64,000 nt of DNA from NCBI RefSeq assembly GCF_046602855.1, contig NZ_JBKINJ010000002.1, positions 496,001 through 560,000 of the forward strand, written 5' to 3'. Source of the stretch: Gracilimonas sp046602855 (GTDB lineage: Bacteria > Bacteroidota > Rhodothermia > Balneolales > Balneolaceae). Both the position numbers and the translations under genes were made by a program. Each line of letters opens with the position of its first letter. Within the stretch, counting starts at the first letter, position 1. Of the stretch, positions 8,600-17,744 are shown one piece after another. The notes under the pieces are model-generated. The model was not told the origin of the DNA and did no database searches. It saw only the letters and a program-made list of their open reading frames with translations.

Positions 8600-10069
8600 A
8601 TGGAAGCTCATTTACTTTTGGAAGCAAGACTACCGATGCTGGGCTCTGCCACGGATTTCACCTACAAATGGTGCGTGAACATGGGCTTGGAGCGAAATGA
8701 TGCCGCAAAAATGGCTTTGGCTTCTGATGAAATCCTTACGGATGTGCTTCTTCATGGCTATAAAAATGAATCTGGCTACATCGAGATCTGGTTTCAGTAC
8801 ACCTTTTCAGAAATTGAGATCGCCATTCAGGAAAAGGGAGAGCCATTCGATCCGGAAAAACACACCTATGATGCTGAAAAAGCAATCAATGAGCATGATT
8901 TTGAAGGAGCTGCCTTAAAGACGGTTAAAAAGATGACGGATCAGTTTCTTTTTCTGAACCGCGGAAAAGATGGGAAGGAATTTCGACTCGTCAAGCAATT
9001 CACTTCTTCACACATCAAAGATATGCTTCCCGAGCACTTTGAGCCTGAAGATCTGGATGAACCTGAACCGGATAGTGATTACCTGTTAACCCCTGCTACA
9101 TCAGAAGATGCGGAAGATATTGCAAAGCTAATATACCAATCTTACAGTTATACATATTCAAAAGAAGACCTGTATTTTCCAAAACGAATCGAAACAGCTA
9201 TCAAACATGAATATAAGTTTGGTACCATTATTCGAACTGAGGGAGGTGGTCCTGTCGGTTATTTTGCGGTCATCAGGAGTACAGATTCTATGATCGGCGA
9301 GGTTGGTGAAGCTGTTGTCTCACCCAATCACCGCGGCCGTGGCCTCATGAAAAAAATGATGAATGAACTCATAAAAATGAGTAAGCAAAGGGGATTAAAG
9401 GGCTTATTTGGTATGGCATCCACCTTTCATATCATAAGTCAGAAGGTAAATGACAAGTTTGGCTTCAAGAGCACCGCTCTTATTATTGCAAAATCACCCA
9501 GGAAGCTTTACAAAGGTATGACCTCAGAAACCTCTGAAATTGTAAGTGTTATCATGGATTTTCTCCCACTTACAAAGCTCTGGAGGAAACCGGTTGTACT
9601 GCCTGAAGCTTACAAAGAGATATTAACTGAGATCTATGCTCAGTTCACCGAACAAAACAATTCTATAAGTTCAGGTAAACCAACCTTCGAACAAAAAGAT
9701 AAAACCGATCTTAGCCTTACCATTAATTATGAAACAAAAAACGTATTGATCACTGTTAAACAATACGGTAAGACCTTTGAGACAAGCTGTCTGAGATTAT
9801 TTCGAAGCATAGAAGAGCTGAACCTGAATGCGGTTTACATTGATCTGCCCCTTAATAGCCCTCGAATAAATAGAGCCCTTGAATGGCTCAAAGAAGAGAA
9901 ATTCATTTTCAGTGGGTTAATGCCTCTTTTCCATCAGGAAAGCGACCATATGCGTATGCAGAAGATCAAGGTTGATATGGATTTTGAGCAGATCAAAACT
10001 TACACTGATCTTGCTGAAAAAATGAAGAAACTCATAAAGCAGGAGTATGATGCATTACAAGAAAGATAG
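8600..10069 (+). CDS. RsbW-like ATPase fused to a GNAT acetyltransferase domain
   Basis: A 489-residue multidomain protein. Residues ~1-135 match the anti-sigma/RsbW HATPase fold (MALASDEILTDVLLHGY as N box; IQEKGEPFD as G1; GAALKTVKKMTDQF as G2). Residues ~165-300 are a GNAT domain with the acetyl-CoA loop NHRGRGLMKKMM (~242-253). Residues ~330-489 are an alpha-beta region I do not recognise. The ATPase boxes are partly off consensus: the N-box Asn is Asp, the G1 Asp is Glu, and G2 lacks GxG. It may therefore bind ATP weakly or work as a switch without kinase activity. The next gene, a STAS protein, overlaps its end by 23 bases, which fits a partner-switching pair. Confidence 0.82.
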   Translation: MEAHLLLEARLPMLGSATDFTYKWCVNMGLERNDAAKMALASDEILTDVLLHGYKNESGYIEIWFQYTFSEIEIAIQEKGEPFDPEKHTYDAEKAINEHDFEGAALKTVKKMTDQFLFLNRGKDGKEFRLVKQFTSSHIKDMLPEHFEPEDLDEPEPDSDYLLTPATSEDAEDIAKLIYQSYSYTYSKEDLYFPKRIETAIKHEYKFGTIIRTEGGGPVGYFAVIRSTDSMIGEVGEAVVSPNHRGRGLMKKMMNELIKMSKQRGLKGLFGMASTFHIISQKVNDKFGFKSTALIIAKSPRKLYKGMTSETSEIVSVIMDFLPLTKLWRKPVVLPEAYKEILTEIYAQFTEQNNSISSGKPTFEQKDKTDLSLTINYETKNVLITVKQYGKTFETSCLRLFRSIEELNLNAVYIDLPLNSPRINRALEWLKEEKFIFSGLMPLFHQESDHMRMQKIKVDMDFEQIKTYTDLAEKMKKLIKQEYDALQER

Positions 10070-10340
10070 ACGTAAGATCGAAATTGAACTGCCGGGTGAT
10101 TTTAACCTGAATGCTGTTCGCCTCATCAGTGAACAGCTGGGTGAGCGTAAAGATCTGCGTATCGATCTTTCGAAAGCTCATTTTGTAAACAGCAAAGCTA
10201 TCATATTTTTGCATAAACTTATGTTCGGCGAAAAAAAGGTAAGGGTAAGGCTTAAAGATCCTCCAAAATTATTTTTTGAAATCCTTCAAACTCTCGGCCT
10301 CCACCATAAGTGGAAACTAGATGAAATTGTAGAACCTTAA
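10047..10340 (+). CDS. STAS-domain protein (anti-anti-sigma-like)
   Basis: A 97-residue protein with a STAS-like pattern: an edge strand (KIEIELPGDFNLNAV), a central strand plus helix DLSKAHFVNSKAIIFLHKL, and a final strand. In SpoIIAA/RsbV proteins the phosphorylated serine lies in D-S-S-G; here the site reads N-S-K-A, keeping one serine (about residue 49). The gene overlaps the 3' end of the ATPase-GNAT gene by 23 bases (20 from the second ATG) and is therefore probably made from the same transcript. The inferred role is as binding partner of the upstream HATPase domain. No sigma factor gene is nearby, so the output is unknown. Confidence 0.75.
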   Translation: MMHYKKDRRKIEIELPGDFNLNAVRLISEQLGERKDLRIDLSKAHFVNSKAIIFLHKLMFGEKKVRVRLKDPPKLFFEILQTLGLHHKWKLDEIVEP

Positions 10341-10351
10341 AGGACACCCTC

Positions 10352-10960
10352 ATGGTAAATAAAAACGAAAATGCTATAACACGGCTTAACCTTGAGTTTC
10401 CTGTTTGGGACCAGATATTTACGGTTCATCCCCTGGTTATCGTAGGAACGATTGAGCCGGATTCTTCTCCCGATTTCGCCCCCAAACACATGGCTTTTCC
10501 TCTTGGTTGGAAGAACTATTTTGGCTTCGTATGCACCCCGAATCATTCAACCTATCAGAATATAAAACGTACCGGCGAATTTACGGTAACTTATCCAAAA
10601 CCGGATCAACTGGTTTTAACGAGCCTGACAGCTTCTCCACGCTGTGATGATAATACCAAACCCGAATTGAAAAGCATAGAAAGCTTTCCCGCCACTGATA
10701 TTGATGGTAAATTTATACAAAATGGCTACATCTTTTTAGAATGTAAACTCAAACGCTTTGTAGATGGATTTGGTGAAAACAGTCTAATTCTGGGTGAAGT
10801 TGTTGCTGCTCATGCTGCTAACGATTTCATCAGGAAGCCATCACAACCGGATGATGAAAAGCTTATCAAAAACCCACAGTTGGTGTATGTATCTCCGGGA
10901 CGTTATGCCACAATCGATGAAACACAAGCGTTTCCGTTTCCCAAGGACTTCAAGAAATAG
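10352..10960 (+). CDS. Flavin reductase-like protein (FMN-binding split barrel)
   Basis: A 202-residue protein resembling the flavin reductase domain family. It has VIVGTIEPDSSPDFAPKHMAFPLG near the N-terminus, where the FMN phosphate-binding region lies, then FGFVCTPNHSTYQNIKRTGEFTVTYP, which is typical of the split-barrel core. Members bind FMN and either reduce free flavin or reduce small substrates. The substrate here cannot be told. It begins 11 bases after the STAS stop, and the M20 peptidase begins 3 bases after its own stop, so these genes probably share one transcript. Confidence 0.82.
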   Translation: MVNKNENAITRLNLEFPVWDQIFTVHPLVIVGTIEPDSSPDFAPKHMAFPLGWKNYFGFVCTPNHSTYQNIKRTGEFTVTYPKPDQLVLTSLTASPRCDDNTKPELKSIESFPATDIDGKFIQNGYIFLECKLKRFVDGFGENSLILGEVVAAHAANDFIRKPSQPDDEKLIKNPQLVYVSPGRYATIDETQAFPFPKDFKK

Positions 10961-10963
10961 GTT

Positions 10964-12130
10964 ATGAAGAAAGCCGCAATCAAGATATATGATATTGATA
11001 TTGAATCCGGGTATAGATCCTATTTTCTAAAGCTTCTAAAAAAATTGGTTGAAACTGAAACACCACCCGCTAACGCCTCTTCTCATCAAAAAATATTCTC
11101 TATCCTTCAGAAAGAACTTGAGAGGTTTGATTATGACGTACAGTTGTTGAAAGGAAATAATAGCGGCGGGCAGTTATATGCCCGGCCTAAGACAACGCAA
11201 AGCAATTGTTATCAGATGCTACTTGGTCATGTTGATACGGTATGGCCAAAGGGTACCCTTAAAAAAATGCCATTCAATATTGAAGATAATATTCTGACAG
11301 GGCCTGGAATTTATGATATGAAAGCCGGCATCGCCATGATGCTGACGGCGCTCAAGATCATCCGAGATGATAATAAAATAAATCCTGAGGTTAGCCCTAT
11401 ACTCTTTCTTAACTCAGATGAAGAAAGCGGCAGCACTGAATCAGCCTCAAGAGTCAGATTACTGGCAAGACCCATGAACCGCGTTTTCGTTCTTGAACCG
11501 TCTTTGGATCCTGATGGCAAGATAAAAACCCGGAGAAAGGGAGTCGGACATTTTGATATTATTATTAAAGGAGTTTCATCCCATGCCGGTATTGAACCTG
11601 AGAAAGGCAGAAGTGCTATTCTGGAGTTATCCTATCTTATACAAAAACTGCATAAGCTAAACGATCCTGAAAATGGGGTGTCTGTTAATGTAGGAACCAT
11701 TGATGGAGGTATCAGCACAAATGTGGTAGCAGCAGAAAGCAGGGCCTCAGTGGATGTAAGAGTACAGACCAAAGCAGATGCCAAGCGCCTTACTAAAGCT
11801 ATCACCTCCATGGTTTCTGATACCGACGATGTAACACTTGAAATCAAGGGCGGTTTTCGACGTCCCCCACTGGTTCAAAATAAACGTAATCGAGCCTTAT
11901 GGAATTTAGCTCAGGAGATCGGAAATGAACTTGGACTCGAACTGAAGGAAGGCACATCCGGCGGTGGCTCAGATGGCAGCTTTACCAGCCTTTATACGGC
12001 CACCCTCGACGGACTGGGAGCCGTAGGTGATGGAGCCCATAGCCCAACTGAAAGGGTCTTTCTGAATGAGTCTCTCGACAGAATTCCCCTCATCGTAAAT
12101 TTGCTGATTCAGCCACCTCTAACAGATTGA
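10964..12130 (+). CDS. M20 family metallopeptidase (carboxypeptidase G2-like)
   Basis: A 388-residue M20 peptidase. Metal-site motifs appear in order: LLGHVDTVWP (first His), GIYDMKAGIAMM (bridging Asp), NSDEESGS (catalytic Glu plus metal Glu), then the dimerisation domain with GVSSHAGIEPEKGRSAI, and GDGAHSPTE with the last His. The HVDTVWP and SSHAG-PE-GRSA features recall glutamate carboxypeptidase/CPG2 members. There is no signal peptide, so it is presumed cytoplasmic, hydrolysing an N-acyl or peptide bond with a C-terminal acidic residue; substrate unknown. It starts 3 bases after the flavin reductase-like gene. Confidence 0.9.
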   Translation: MKKAAIKIYDIDIESGYRSYFLKLLKKLVETETPPANASSHQKIFSILQKELERFDYDVQLLKGNNSGGQLYARPKTTQSNCYQMLLGHVDTVWPKGTLKKMPFNIEDNILTGPGIYDMKAGIAMMLTALKIIRDDNKINPEVSPILFLNSDEESGSTESASRVRLLARPMNRVFVLEPSLDPDGKIKTRRKGVGHFDIIIKGVSSHAGIEPEKGRSAILELSYLIQKLHKLNDPENGVSVNVGTIDGGISTNVVAAESRASVDVRVQTKADAKRLTKAITSMVSDTDDVTLEIKGGFRRPPLVQNKRNRALWNLAQEIGNELGLELKEGTSGGGSDGSFTSLYTATLDGLGAVGDGAHSPTERVFLNESLDRIPLIVNLLIQPPLTD

Positions 12131-12139
12131 GGAGCGATG

Positions 12140-13240
12140 TCAGGAATTATTCAAAGATGAAACCTTGAATATTTCCGGCAAAGGATCCTGAAGCGCATAA
12201 TACAAACCGGTTTGCCGGAATGAATATGAATGTTCTTTATTAAATTTAAACATTTCTTTGATAGCCGATCTTGTTAATACAAAGTGAGTATCATCGTATT
12301 CAGGAACCGGAAATGTTTCTCCAAGTGCACTTTGATAAGCCAAGTATGGAAAGTTTACGCCTGCTACCAATGAACCGAGAAGAGTGGTCCAGAACCGAGC
12401 ATTAAAGTCTATCAGTTTATAGTTTTTTTCCCGTTCGTCATACCGGAAGTCAAGATGGCAAATTCCTGACCATTTCAATTTATTGATGATCTGTTCTATC
12501 TGATCGAGAAATTCAATATTATGGAGAAGCTCTATCGCCGGGGAATATTGAAGTGGCTGCAAGATAAACCCCTTTTGTATAGTATGAGCCAATATTTCTC
12601 CTTCCTTGCAATATAAACTACAGTCAATATCATAACCAGGTATATATTCCTGAAGGAAATAATCATCAGAACTTATTTCGTTCTCGCCAAAATAGTTAAT
12701 CATTTCTTCCCTGCATCGAAAAATATTGATAAAAAGTGCATCAATATCTCCGCCTCGGTCCCAAACTGGTTTAAATAGCACTGGAAAGGTCAAAGAATCC
12801 GGGATATCAGCCTCTACATCTGTTGGAATCGGCCAGATCTTGGCATATGGTATATCATTGCTCTCCAACCATTCGTTCAGGGCATTCTTCATGACCATCT
12901 GATGGAAAGTTTTTAGGTCGGCTAGATGGGGGATATTTATGCTATCTGTAATTTTGTCTCTATTTTTAATAACAAGCCTTACCGATCTTTCGTCTATAGG
13001 TATTAGTACTTGTGATCCCGTATTGTTGATAATCTTGATTAGGCTTTCAAGTCTTTCCTGCTCAGTTGTTCCGGAAATCAGCTGAAATGAACTTAAGTAC
13101 CGACTGAACCTGGTAGTTGTTTTTTTAATTGCTGCATAATGAATAGGTATTCCAGAAAAATACCCCAAACAACGGATGACCGGTAAGCCTAAATTCTCCT
13201 CACCGCCAAATAATAAAACTGATTGTTTTTCCCTATTCAA
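12140..13240 (-). CDS. ATP-grasp domain protein
   Basis: A 366-residue protein. Residues ~1-110 look like the pre-ATP-grasp Rossmann-like domain (SVLLFGGEENLGLPVIRCL). Residues ~115-300 hold the ATP-grasp core: LTFPVLFKPVWDRGG (ATP-binding lysine region), YFLQEYIPGYDIDCSLYC, and the Mg-binding LIDFNARFW. Family members ligate a carboxylate to an amine or thiol through an acyl-phosphate. Substrate is unknown; similar free-standing enzymes make peptides or modify cell-surface compounds. It is convergent with the M20 gene and divergent from the AI-2E transporter, so it is its own unit. Confidence 0.83.
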   Translation of the reverse strand: MNREKQSVLLFGGEENLGLPVIRCLGYFSGIPIHYAAIKKTTTRFSRYLSSFQLISGTTEQERLESLIKIINNTGSQVLIPIDERSVRLVIKNRDKITDSINIPHLADLKTFHQMVMKNALNEWLESNDIPYAKIWPIPTDVEADIPDSLTFPVLFKPVWDRGGDIDALFINIFRCREEMINYFGENEISSDDYFLQEYIPGYDIDCSLYCKEGEILAHTIQKGFILQPLQYSPAIELLHNIEFLDQIEQIINKLKWSGICHLDFRYDEREKNYKLIDFNARFWTTLLGSLVAGVNFPYLAYQSALGETFPVPEYDDTHFVLTRSAIKEMFKFNKEHSYSFRQTGLYYALQDPLPEIFKVSSLNNS

Positions 13241-13389
13241 AATACCCCTTTCTTAAATTTTACTTACCAAGTGTATTGCCAAATCTAATACTCTAATCTC
13301 ATTATTTCTTTGATCTTATTCAATGGCCAAAAATTAAATTCATGTAATCTGAATAAGTGGTTTGAAGAAAGCCATATATCTGCCATATT

Positions 13390-14445
13390 ATGTGCATGAA
13401 GCAACAAACAACTGATAATACCAAACTGATCAGAGTTGCAGCCCTGTTGATCATCGGGGTATTGACGGTCTATATCATGATCGAGGCTCAATTCATTTTG
13501 TTGCCGTTAGTTTGGGCTGCTTTCATTGCTCTGCTGATCCTGCCTCTGACTGAAAAACTTGAACAGATCAAGTTTCCTCGCTGGTTATCCATCATCACTG
13601 TTCTGACCATCGTTACTGCAACTTTAAGTGTGATCTTATACCTTTTATCCATTCAGGTAGCCGGATTATTGGGAGACATACCTGCTGTGACCGATACGGT
13701 TGATGCGTGGATCACAGACCTGCAGCATTTTCTTGAAGTGCAGGTTGGAATTTCTCATGAACTACTGACCCGTCAGGCAAATAACTCAGTTTCACAGATC
13801 ATCAACACTGGACTGACGGAGCTGAGAAATTCATTGTTTTCTGTATTCAGATTACTGACTGTTATCAGTGTGATTCCCCTCTACATTTTTTTTCTACTCT
13901 ATTACCGGGATGCCTTTTACCAAGGTTCCCTCCAGCTATTTATCAATTACCACGACCAAACCCGGTCACTCTTCAACAAGATAATCAAAGTAGCTCAGCA
14001 ATATTTGAGAGGACTCATGCTGGTTACCCTTATCGTTGGGATTTTGTTTTACATTGTCCTGACAGTTTTAAATATCAAATACGCTTTTTTCTTTGCCATA
14101 CTTCTTGCAGTATTCAACCTGATACCTTATATCGGAGTTTTTATTTCATCACTGCTGGTTGTGCTGTACTCGATCACAACCACCGATTCCATGTTCTATC
14201 CTATAGCCATTCTTATATCATTATGGCTTATACAGCTTCTGGAAAACAACCTTATCACTCCCTACGTGGTGGGCTCACAAGTAAGAATTAATCCATTGGT
14301 CGCACTGATAGCCGTTTTTATGGGAGCCTCTATCTGGGATGTTTCAGGAATGATCCTTTTTATACCCTTGGTCGGTGTACTTAAAGTGGTTTTTGATGAA
14401 TTTGAAGGGCTGAAATCTTATGGTATATTTTTAGGTAAGTCTTGA
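13390..14445 (+). CDS. AI-2E family transporter (permease)
   Basis: A 351-residue inner-membrane protein of the YdiK/TqsA/PerM type: a tandem of hydrophobic helices at ~15-75, a soluble loop (~85-145), then helices ~150-175 and ~205-335. The conserved C-terminal half contains LAVFNLIPYIGVFISS and ENNLITPYVVGSQVRINPLVALIAVFMG, diagnostic of the family. Members export diverse small solutes; despite the name few move autoinducer-2, so substrate is not assigned. The first Met is at 13390, with another two codons on. Confidence 0.93.
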   Translation: MCMKQQTTDNTKLIRVAALLIIGVLTVYIMIEAQFILLPLVWAAFIALLILPLTEKLEQIKFPRWLSIITVLTIVTATLSVILYLLSIQVAGLLGDIPAVTDTVDAWITDLQHFLEVQVGISHELLTRQANNSVSQIINTGLTELRNSLFSVFRLLTVISVIPLYIFFLLYYRDAFYQGSLQLFINYHDQTRSLFNKIIKVAQQYLRGLMLVTLIVGILFYIVLTVLNIKYAFFFAILLAVFNLIPYIGVFISSLLVVLYSITTTDSMFYPIAILISLWLIQLLENNLITPYVVGSQVRINPLVALIAVFMGASIWDVSGMILFIPLVGVLKVVFDEFEGLKSYGIFLGKS

Positions 14446-14546
14446 ATCGTATACGACTCAGTAGCTTTTGAGTTTTTTGAATTAGTTTATGTCATCGATG
14501 ATCCACTTAACCTACTTTCCGATCCTGTTAAACAACAAATAACGTT

Positions 14547-15431
14547 ATGAAAAACACAGTCATTTTCCGCACATTTCTTCTTTCAACCATCTTATTAACA
14601 ATATCCTGTATTTCAGACGAACAATTTTCCCTGAGTTCTCCTGATGTTGTTACCTCCGGCTATCAGTTTACGGAAGGCCCTCACTGGCTCGATGACGGGA
14701 GCCTGATCTTCAGCGACATTCCGGCTAACAAAGTCTATCAGTGGCGACCCGGCTCTTCTGAAACCTCTGTGTTTATAGATTCTTCCGGTCGATCCAATGG
14801 TATTGAAGGCATGCCCGACGGTACCGTTGTTCTTACTCAACACGACGGTCGTGTTTCAAAGTTGCTGGAAAACGGAAAGTTAGAAATTATCGTCACAGAA
14901 TATAAGGGAATGAGACTGAACAGCCCTAACGATCTTGCCATTCGATCAGATTCACTTATCTATTTTACCGACCCGCCTTTCGGCGTTTCCTCTGAAGATC
15001 AGGAGCTGGATTTTGCCGGTGTTTATAGAATAGATAAAAACGGTGAATTGATACTGCTGTACGACCAACTTGCCCTGCCTAACGGGATCGCATTTTCACC
15101 TGATGAGTCCTTCTTATACCTTAGTGATTCTGAAACCGGAGATATCCTTAAATTTGAAGTTCTACCTAACGGAGATCTTTTTAATGAAATGCTATTTGCT
15201 AACATTGACCCCCCGGGTGATAAAGGTGCTGCTGATGGGATGATCACCGATTCTGATGGCCGGCTTTACACCACAGGACCCAATGGTTTAACCGTTTTTG
15301 ATACAGAAGGCAAACAGCTTTCGAATATAAGTTTTGAGGAACAGATCACAAATGTAGAATGGGGAAGCGATGAATCAGAACTATACATTACAGCAGCTAA
15401 TTCAGTTTATCGAGTAATGGTAACTAAGTAA
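14547..15431 (+). CDS. SMP-30/gluconolactonase family lipoprotein
   Basis: A 294-residue predicted lipoprotein. The signal peptide ends in lipobox LLTISC (Cys at about 21). The mature part is a six-bladed beta-propeller of SMP-30/gluconolactonase type: FTEGPHWLDDGSLIFSDI gives the metal-binding Glu near the start; SPNDLAIRSDSLIYFTDPPFG and LPNGIAFSPDESFLYLSDS give later metal ligands (Asn and Asp). Members hydrolyse sugar lactones with a divalent metal. An envelope-anchored copy is probably used in breakdown of external sugars. It stands alone with no gene close on the same strand. Confidence 0.92.
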   Translation: MKNTVIFRTFLLSTILLTISCISDEQFSLSSPDVVTSGYQFTEGPHWLDDGSLIFSDIPANKVYQWRPGSSETSVFIDSSGRSNGIEGMPDGTVVLTQHDGRVSKLLENGKLEIIVTEYKGMRLNSPNDLAIRSDSLIYFTDPPFGVSSEDQELDFAGVYRIDKNGELILLYDQLALPNGIAFSPDESFLYLSDSETGDILKFEVLPNGDLFNEMLFANIDPPGDKGAADGMITDSDGRLYTTGPNGLTVFDTEGKQLSNISFEEQITNVEWGSDESELYITAANSVYRVMVTK

Positions 15432-15553
15432 TAATCTAACTAAAAGTGACTCAAAATTAGTTTTAATTATTTTGAATCTTTTTTAATCAATATGATCATT
15501 GAAACTTAATTTATTATAATCACTAACTCAGTTACGTGGTCTCTTTGCTCGGT

Positions 15554-15818
15554 CTATTTTTTGTATAGATTCCTTTCCAATTCGTTTAACTGAATGACAA
15601 CTTTGGTATTTCCAGGCTTAAAAACAGATAGCTCATTCCTCACAGTATAAATCTTTATCAAGAAAGACGAAGCGAACGCTAAAGTATTCATTTGGAAAAG
15701 TCAGGGTCTCATAAACTTTATTGAATGTACCTCTTATCGTCGGTTCTGATGACGTTACATTATTTTTGCAACTAGTTATCAAAAATGTAGGAAGAATAGC
15801 ATTTTTAAGGACTCTCAT
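15554..15818 (-). pseudogene. Small lipoprotein gene broken by a one-base frameshift
   Basis: From the ATG at 15818 the frame encodes a short signal peptide with a possible lipobox (LITSC) and continues to a TGA at 15633-15635 (61 codons). Just before that stop the reading can shift frame: removing one T from the run near 15650 joins it to a frame encoding DYTVRNELSVFKPGNTKVV and ending at TAG 15554-15556. The fused product of about 88 residues reads as a normal folded domain, whereas the 61-residue product ends abruptly in LYCEE. I infer a real gene with an indel, either a mutation or a sequence error. Function not recognised. Confidence 0.6.
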
Positions 15819-16288
15819 ATATTTCCTGCCTTTGAGGTTTCTCCCATTTAAACTTTAGTTGCTTTATCGATCATGTGAAAACCCCATTTTCTTTATAAGC
15901 ACTTTTAAGTAATCCATGATAACCCTAAAAGAACACCAATAGGATCCATAAAGGCTGAAAGTTTCCTTCAGACTTTTGAAACGACCTTTCTACAGCATAA
16001 AATGTTAAAATAATACTTATTTAACTGATGTATTAAGGGCTCCTCATGTTACCTTTTTTTAACTCAGTAAATGAGATTTACTTTTACTGCTCCTACAATC
16101 GATAGACCTAAAATGCTTTATTAAGATGTATTCTAAATATTTGAATATTCATGAATCATTCACATCTGCCTAATATAATACAGCGTAGTTAGTACTAAAA
16201 AATCTAGATCTTAGATTTTTTTGATCATAAAGGTAATACAGACAAGCCTGAACATTTTATAAATCGAATAATATTAACCCCCATAACT
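15819..16288. other. Intergenic region, 470 bases, no gene seen
   Basis: Both strands are rich in stops and I find no convincing small gene. The only clear structure is the perfect AT-rich inverted repeat at 16197-16221. The stretch probably holds the promoter and leader of the outer-membrane porin gene at 16289. Confidence 0.6.
16197..16221 (+). repeat. Perfect 10-bp inverted repeat upstream of the porin gene
   Basis: AAAAAATCTA, loop GATCT, TAGATTTTTT, followed by a further T. It could be a weak terminator-like hairpin or a leader structure 67 bases before the porin start. The stem is mostly A-T, so stability as RNA is low. Confidence 0.5.
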
Positions 16289-17602
16289 ATGAAGAAATTT
16301 ATTTTATTAATGGCCTTTACGTTTTTTTCAACAATGGCTTATTCACAAGTAGGTCATGTCATGCAGGGAGTCGGTGCATTTAATATGTCTATGGGTGGTG
16401 CTGCAACCGGTCAACCTCTTGATATATCAGGAGCTTTACAATGGAACCCCGCTGCCATATCCAGCTTTGACCAACAAATATTGAATGTGGATGTTGGTCT
16501 TTTCTTTTCCTCACCTGAATTAAATAGCACAGTCCCAGAATTTGATCAAAATGGGCAACCAACAGGAAACTATTTCAGTGGCACTACTGCCGATGACCGC
16601 GGAATCTCCCCAATGCCTGCGGTGGCTTATGTTTGGGCATCAGAGAAGAGTAAACATTCATTTGGTTTATCTGTCTTTGGAATCAGTGGTTTCGGCGTGA
16701 CCTTCCCTGAAAACATGGCGAACCCTATTAACATGCCCCAAAATATGGGTGGCTTTGGTCATATTGAATCCGACTACATGTTGTTGCAAACAGGTATAAC
16801 GTATGCCTACCAACTATCTGATAAGTTTTCTATAGGTGTGGAACCTAATTTCAGTTTATCATCCCTTGAATTAGCTCCAAATCCAACAGCTTCACCATCT
16901 CAAACTGCCGGTTATCCATCCACCAACAAAGCAACAGCCACTGGTTATGGAGCACAGGTTGGATTATTCTTTGATTCGGGATCCGGATTTAAGTCAGGTA
17001 TTGCCTATAAAACAAATGTTCATTTCAGTGATTTTGAGTTTGAGAACACATACCTGGATGGATCAACTTCAACCAATTCTTTTAATATGGACTATCCATC
17101 CATTTTTTCTGTTGGCCTTGGCTATTCAGCTGATGTACTGGATCTGGCATTGGATTACCGATTTGTAAATTATGAGAATACGGATGGGTTTTCTGAATCA
17201 GGCTGGACCAATACAGCATCTGTAGCTGGTTTTGGATGGAAGAATATTTCTGTCATATCAACCGGTATTCAGTATAAAGGCATTGACAACCTACCATTGA
17301 GACTTGGATATACTTACTCCAGCAATCCAATTGATGAAGAATTAACCTTTTTCAATATCCCGGCTACTGCTGTGATAGCTAACGCTTTTCAGGTTGGAGC
17401 CGGTTATAACATCGGAAATAAGATAAACTTTGATATCGTATACCATCGGGGAATGAGTGCTGGTAAAACCAGTGGCCCTGTCCTCAATCCTCAATTAGCT
17501 CAGCAATACCCTAATGGGGCCATTCCCGGAAGTGAAATAAGTTATGATATGAACACTGATCTTATAATGGTTGGCTTCAAATATCTATTTAGCAGTAAAT
17601 AA
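16289..17602 (+). CDS. OmpP1/FadL family outer-membrane protein
   Basis: A 437-residue protein with a Sec signal peptide (MKKFILLMAFTFFSTMAYSQ). The mature N-terminus reads GVGAFNMSMGGAATGQPLDISGALQWNPAAI, matching the FadL/TodX pattern in which the N-terminal plug has asparagine-proline (NPA) near residue 50. The rest is alternating beta-strand sequence ending in KYLFSSK, as expected for a 14-stranded barrel. FadL-type porins carry hydrophobic molecules such as fatty acids or hydrocarbons across the outer membrane. It is flanked by a long leader and a good terminator, so it is probably a single-gene unit. Confidence 0.88.
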   Translation: MKKFILLMAFTFFSTMAYSQVGHVMQGVGAFNMSMGGAATGQPLDISGALQWNPAAISSFDQQILNVDVGLFFSSPELNSTVPEFDQNGQPTGNYFSGTTADDRGISPMPAVAYVWASEKSKHSFGLSVFGISGFGVTFPENMANPINMPQNMGGFGHIESDYMLLQTGITYAYQLSDKFSIGVEPNFSLSSLELAPNPTASPSQTAGYPSTNKATATGYGAQVGLFFDSGSGFKSGIAYKTNVHFSDFEFENTYLDGSTSTNSFNMDYPSIFSVGLGYSADVLDLALDYRFVNYENTDGFSESGWTNTASVAGFGWKNISVISTGIQYKGIDNLPLRLGYTYSSNPIDEELTFFNIPATAVIANAFQVGAGYNIGNKINFDIVYHRGMSAGKTSGPVLNPQLAQQYPNGAIPGSEISYDMNTDLIMVGFKYLFSSK

Positions 17603-17622
17603 ACTTATCTTTGCTATATCTG

Positions 17623-17655
17623 AGGCATCTTAGTTTTTCTAAGGTGCCTTTTTTT
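17623..17655 (+). terminator. Rho-independent terminator after the porin gene
   Basis: AGGCATCTTAG, loop of five T, CTAAGGTGCCT (one G-T pair), then T7. It lies 20 bases after the stop of the FadL-type gene. Confidence 0.85.
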
Positions 17656-17744
17656 GTTAAGTAAACCTCCTAAATCCGGTGGATATTGAATCTCGCTTTC
17701 CCCTATTTTATCTACTGTTTTAGCAATCTTAATAATTACTCTAC

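Noticed and set aside
8554..16171. Identical 14-base string ATTCACATCTGCCT at 8554-8567 and 16158-16171, both upstream of genes
   Set aside because: In a 64-kb sequence several 14-base matches are expected by chance, and the flanks do not match well enough to call a shared promoter.
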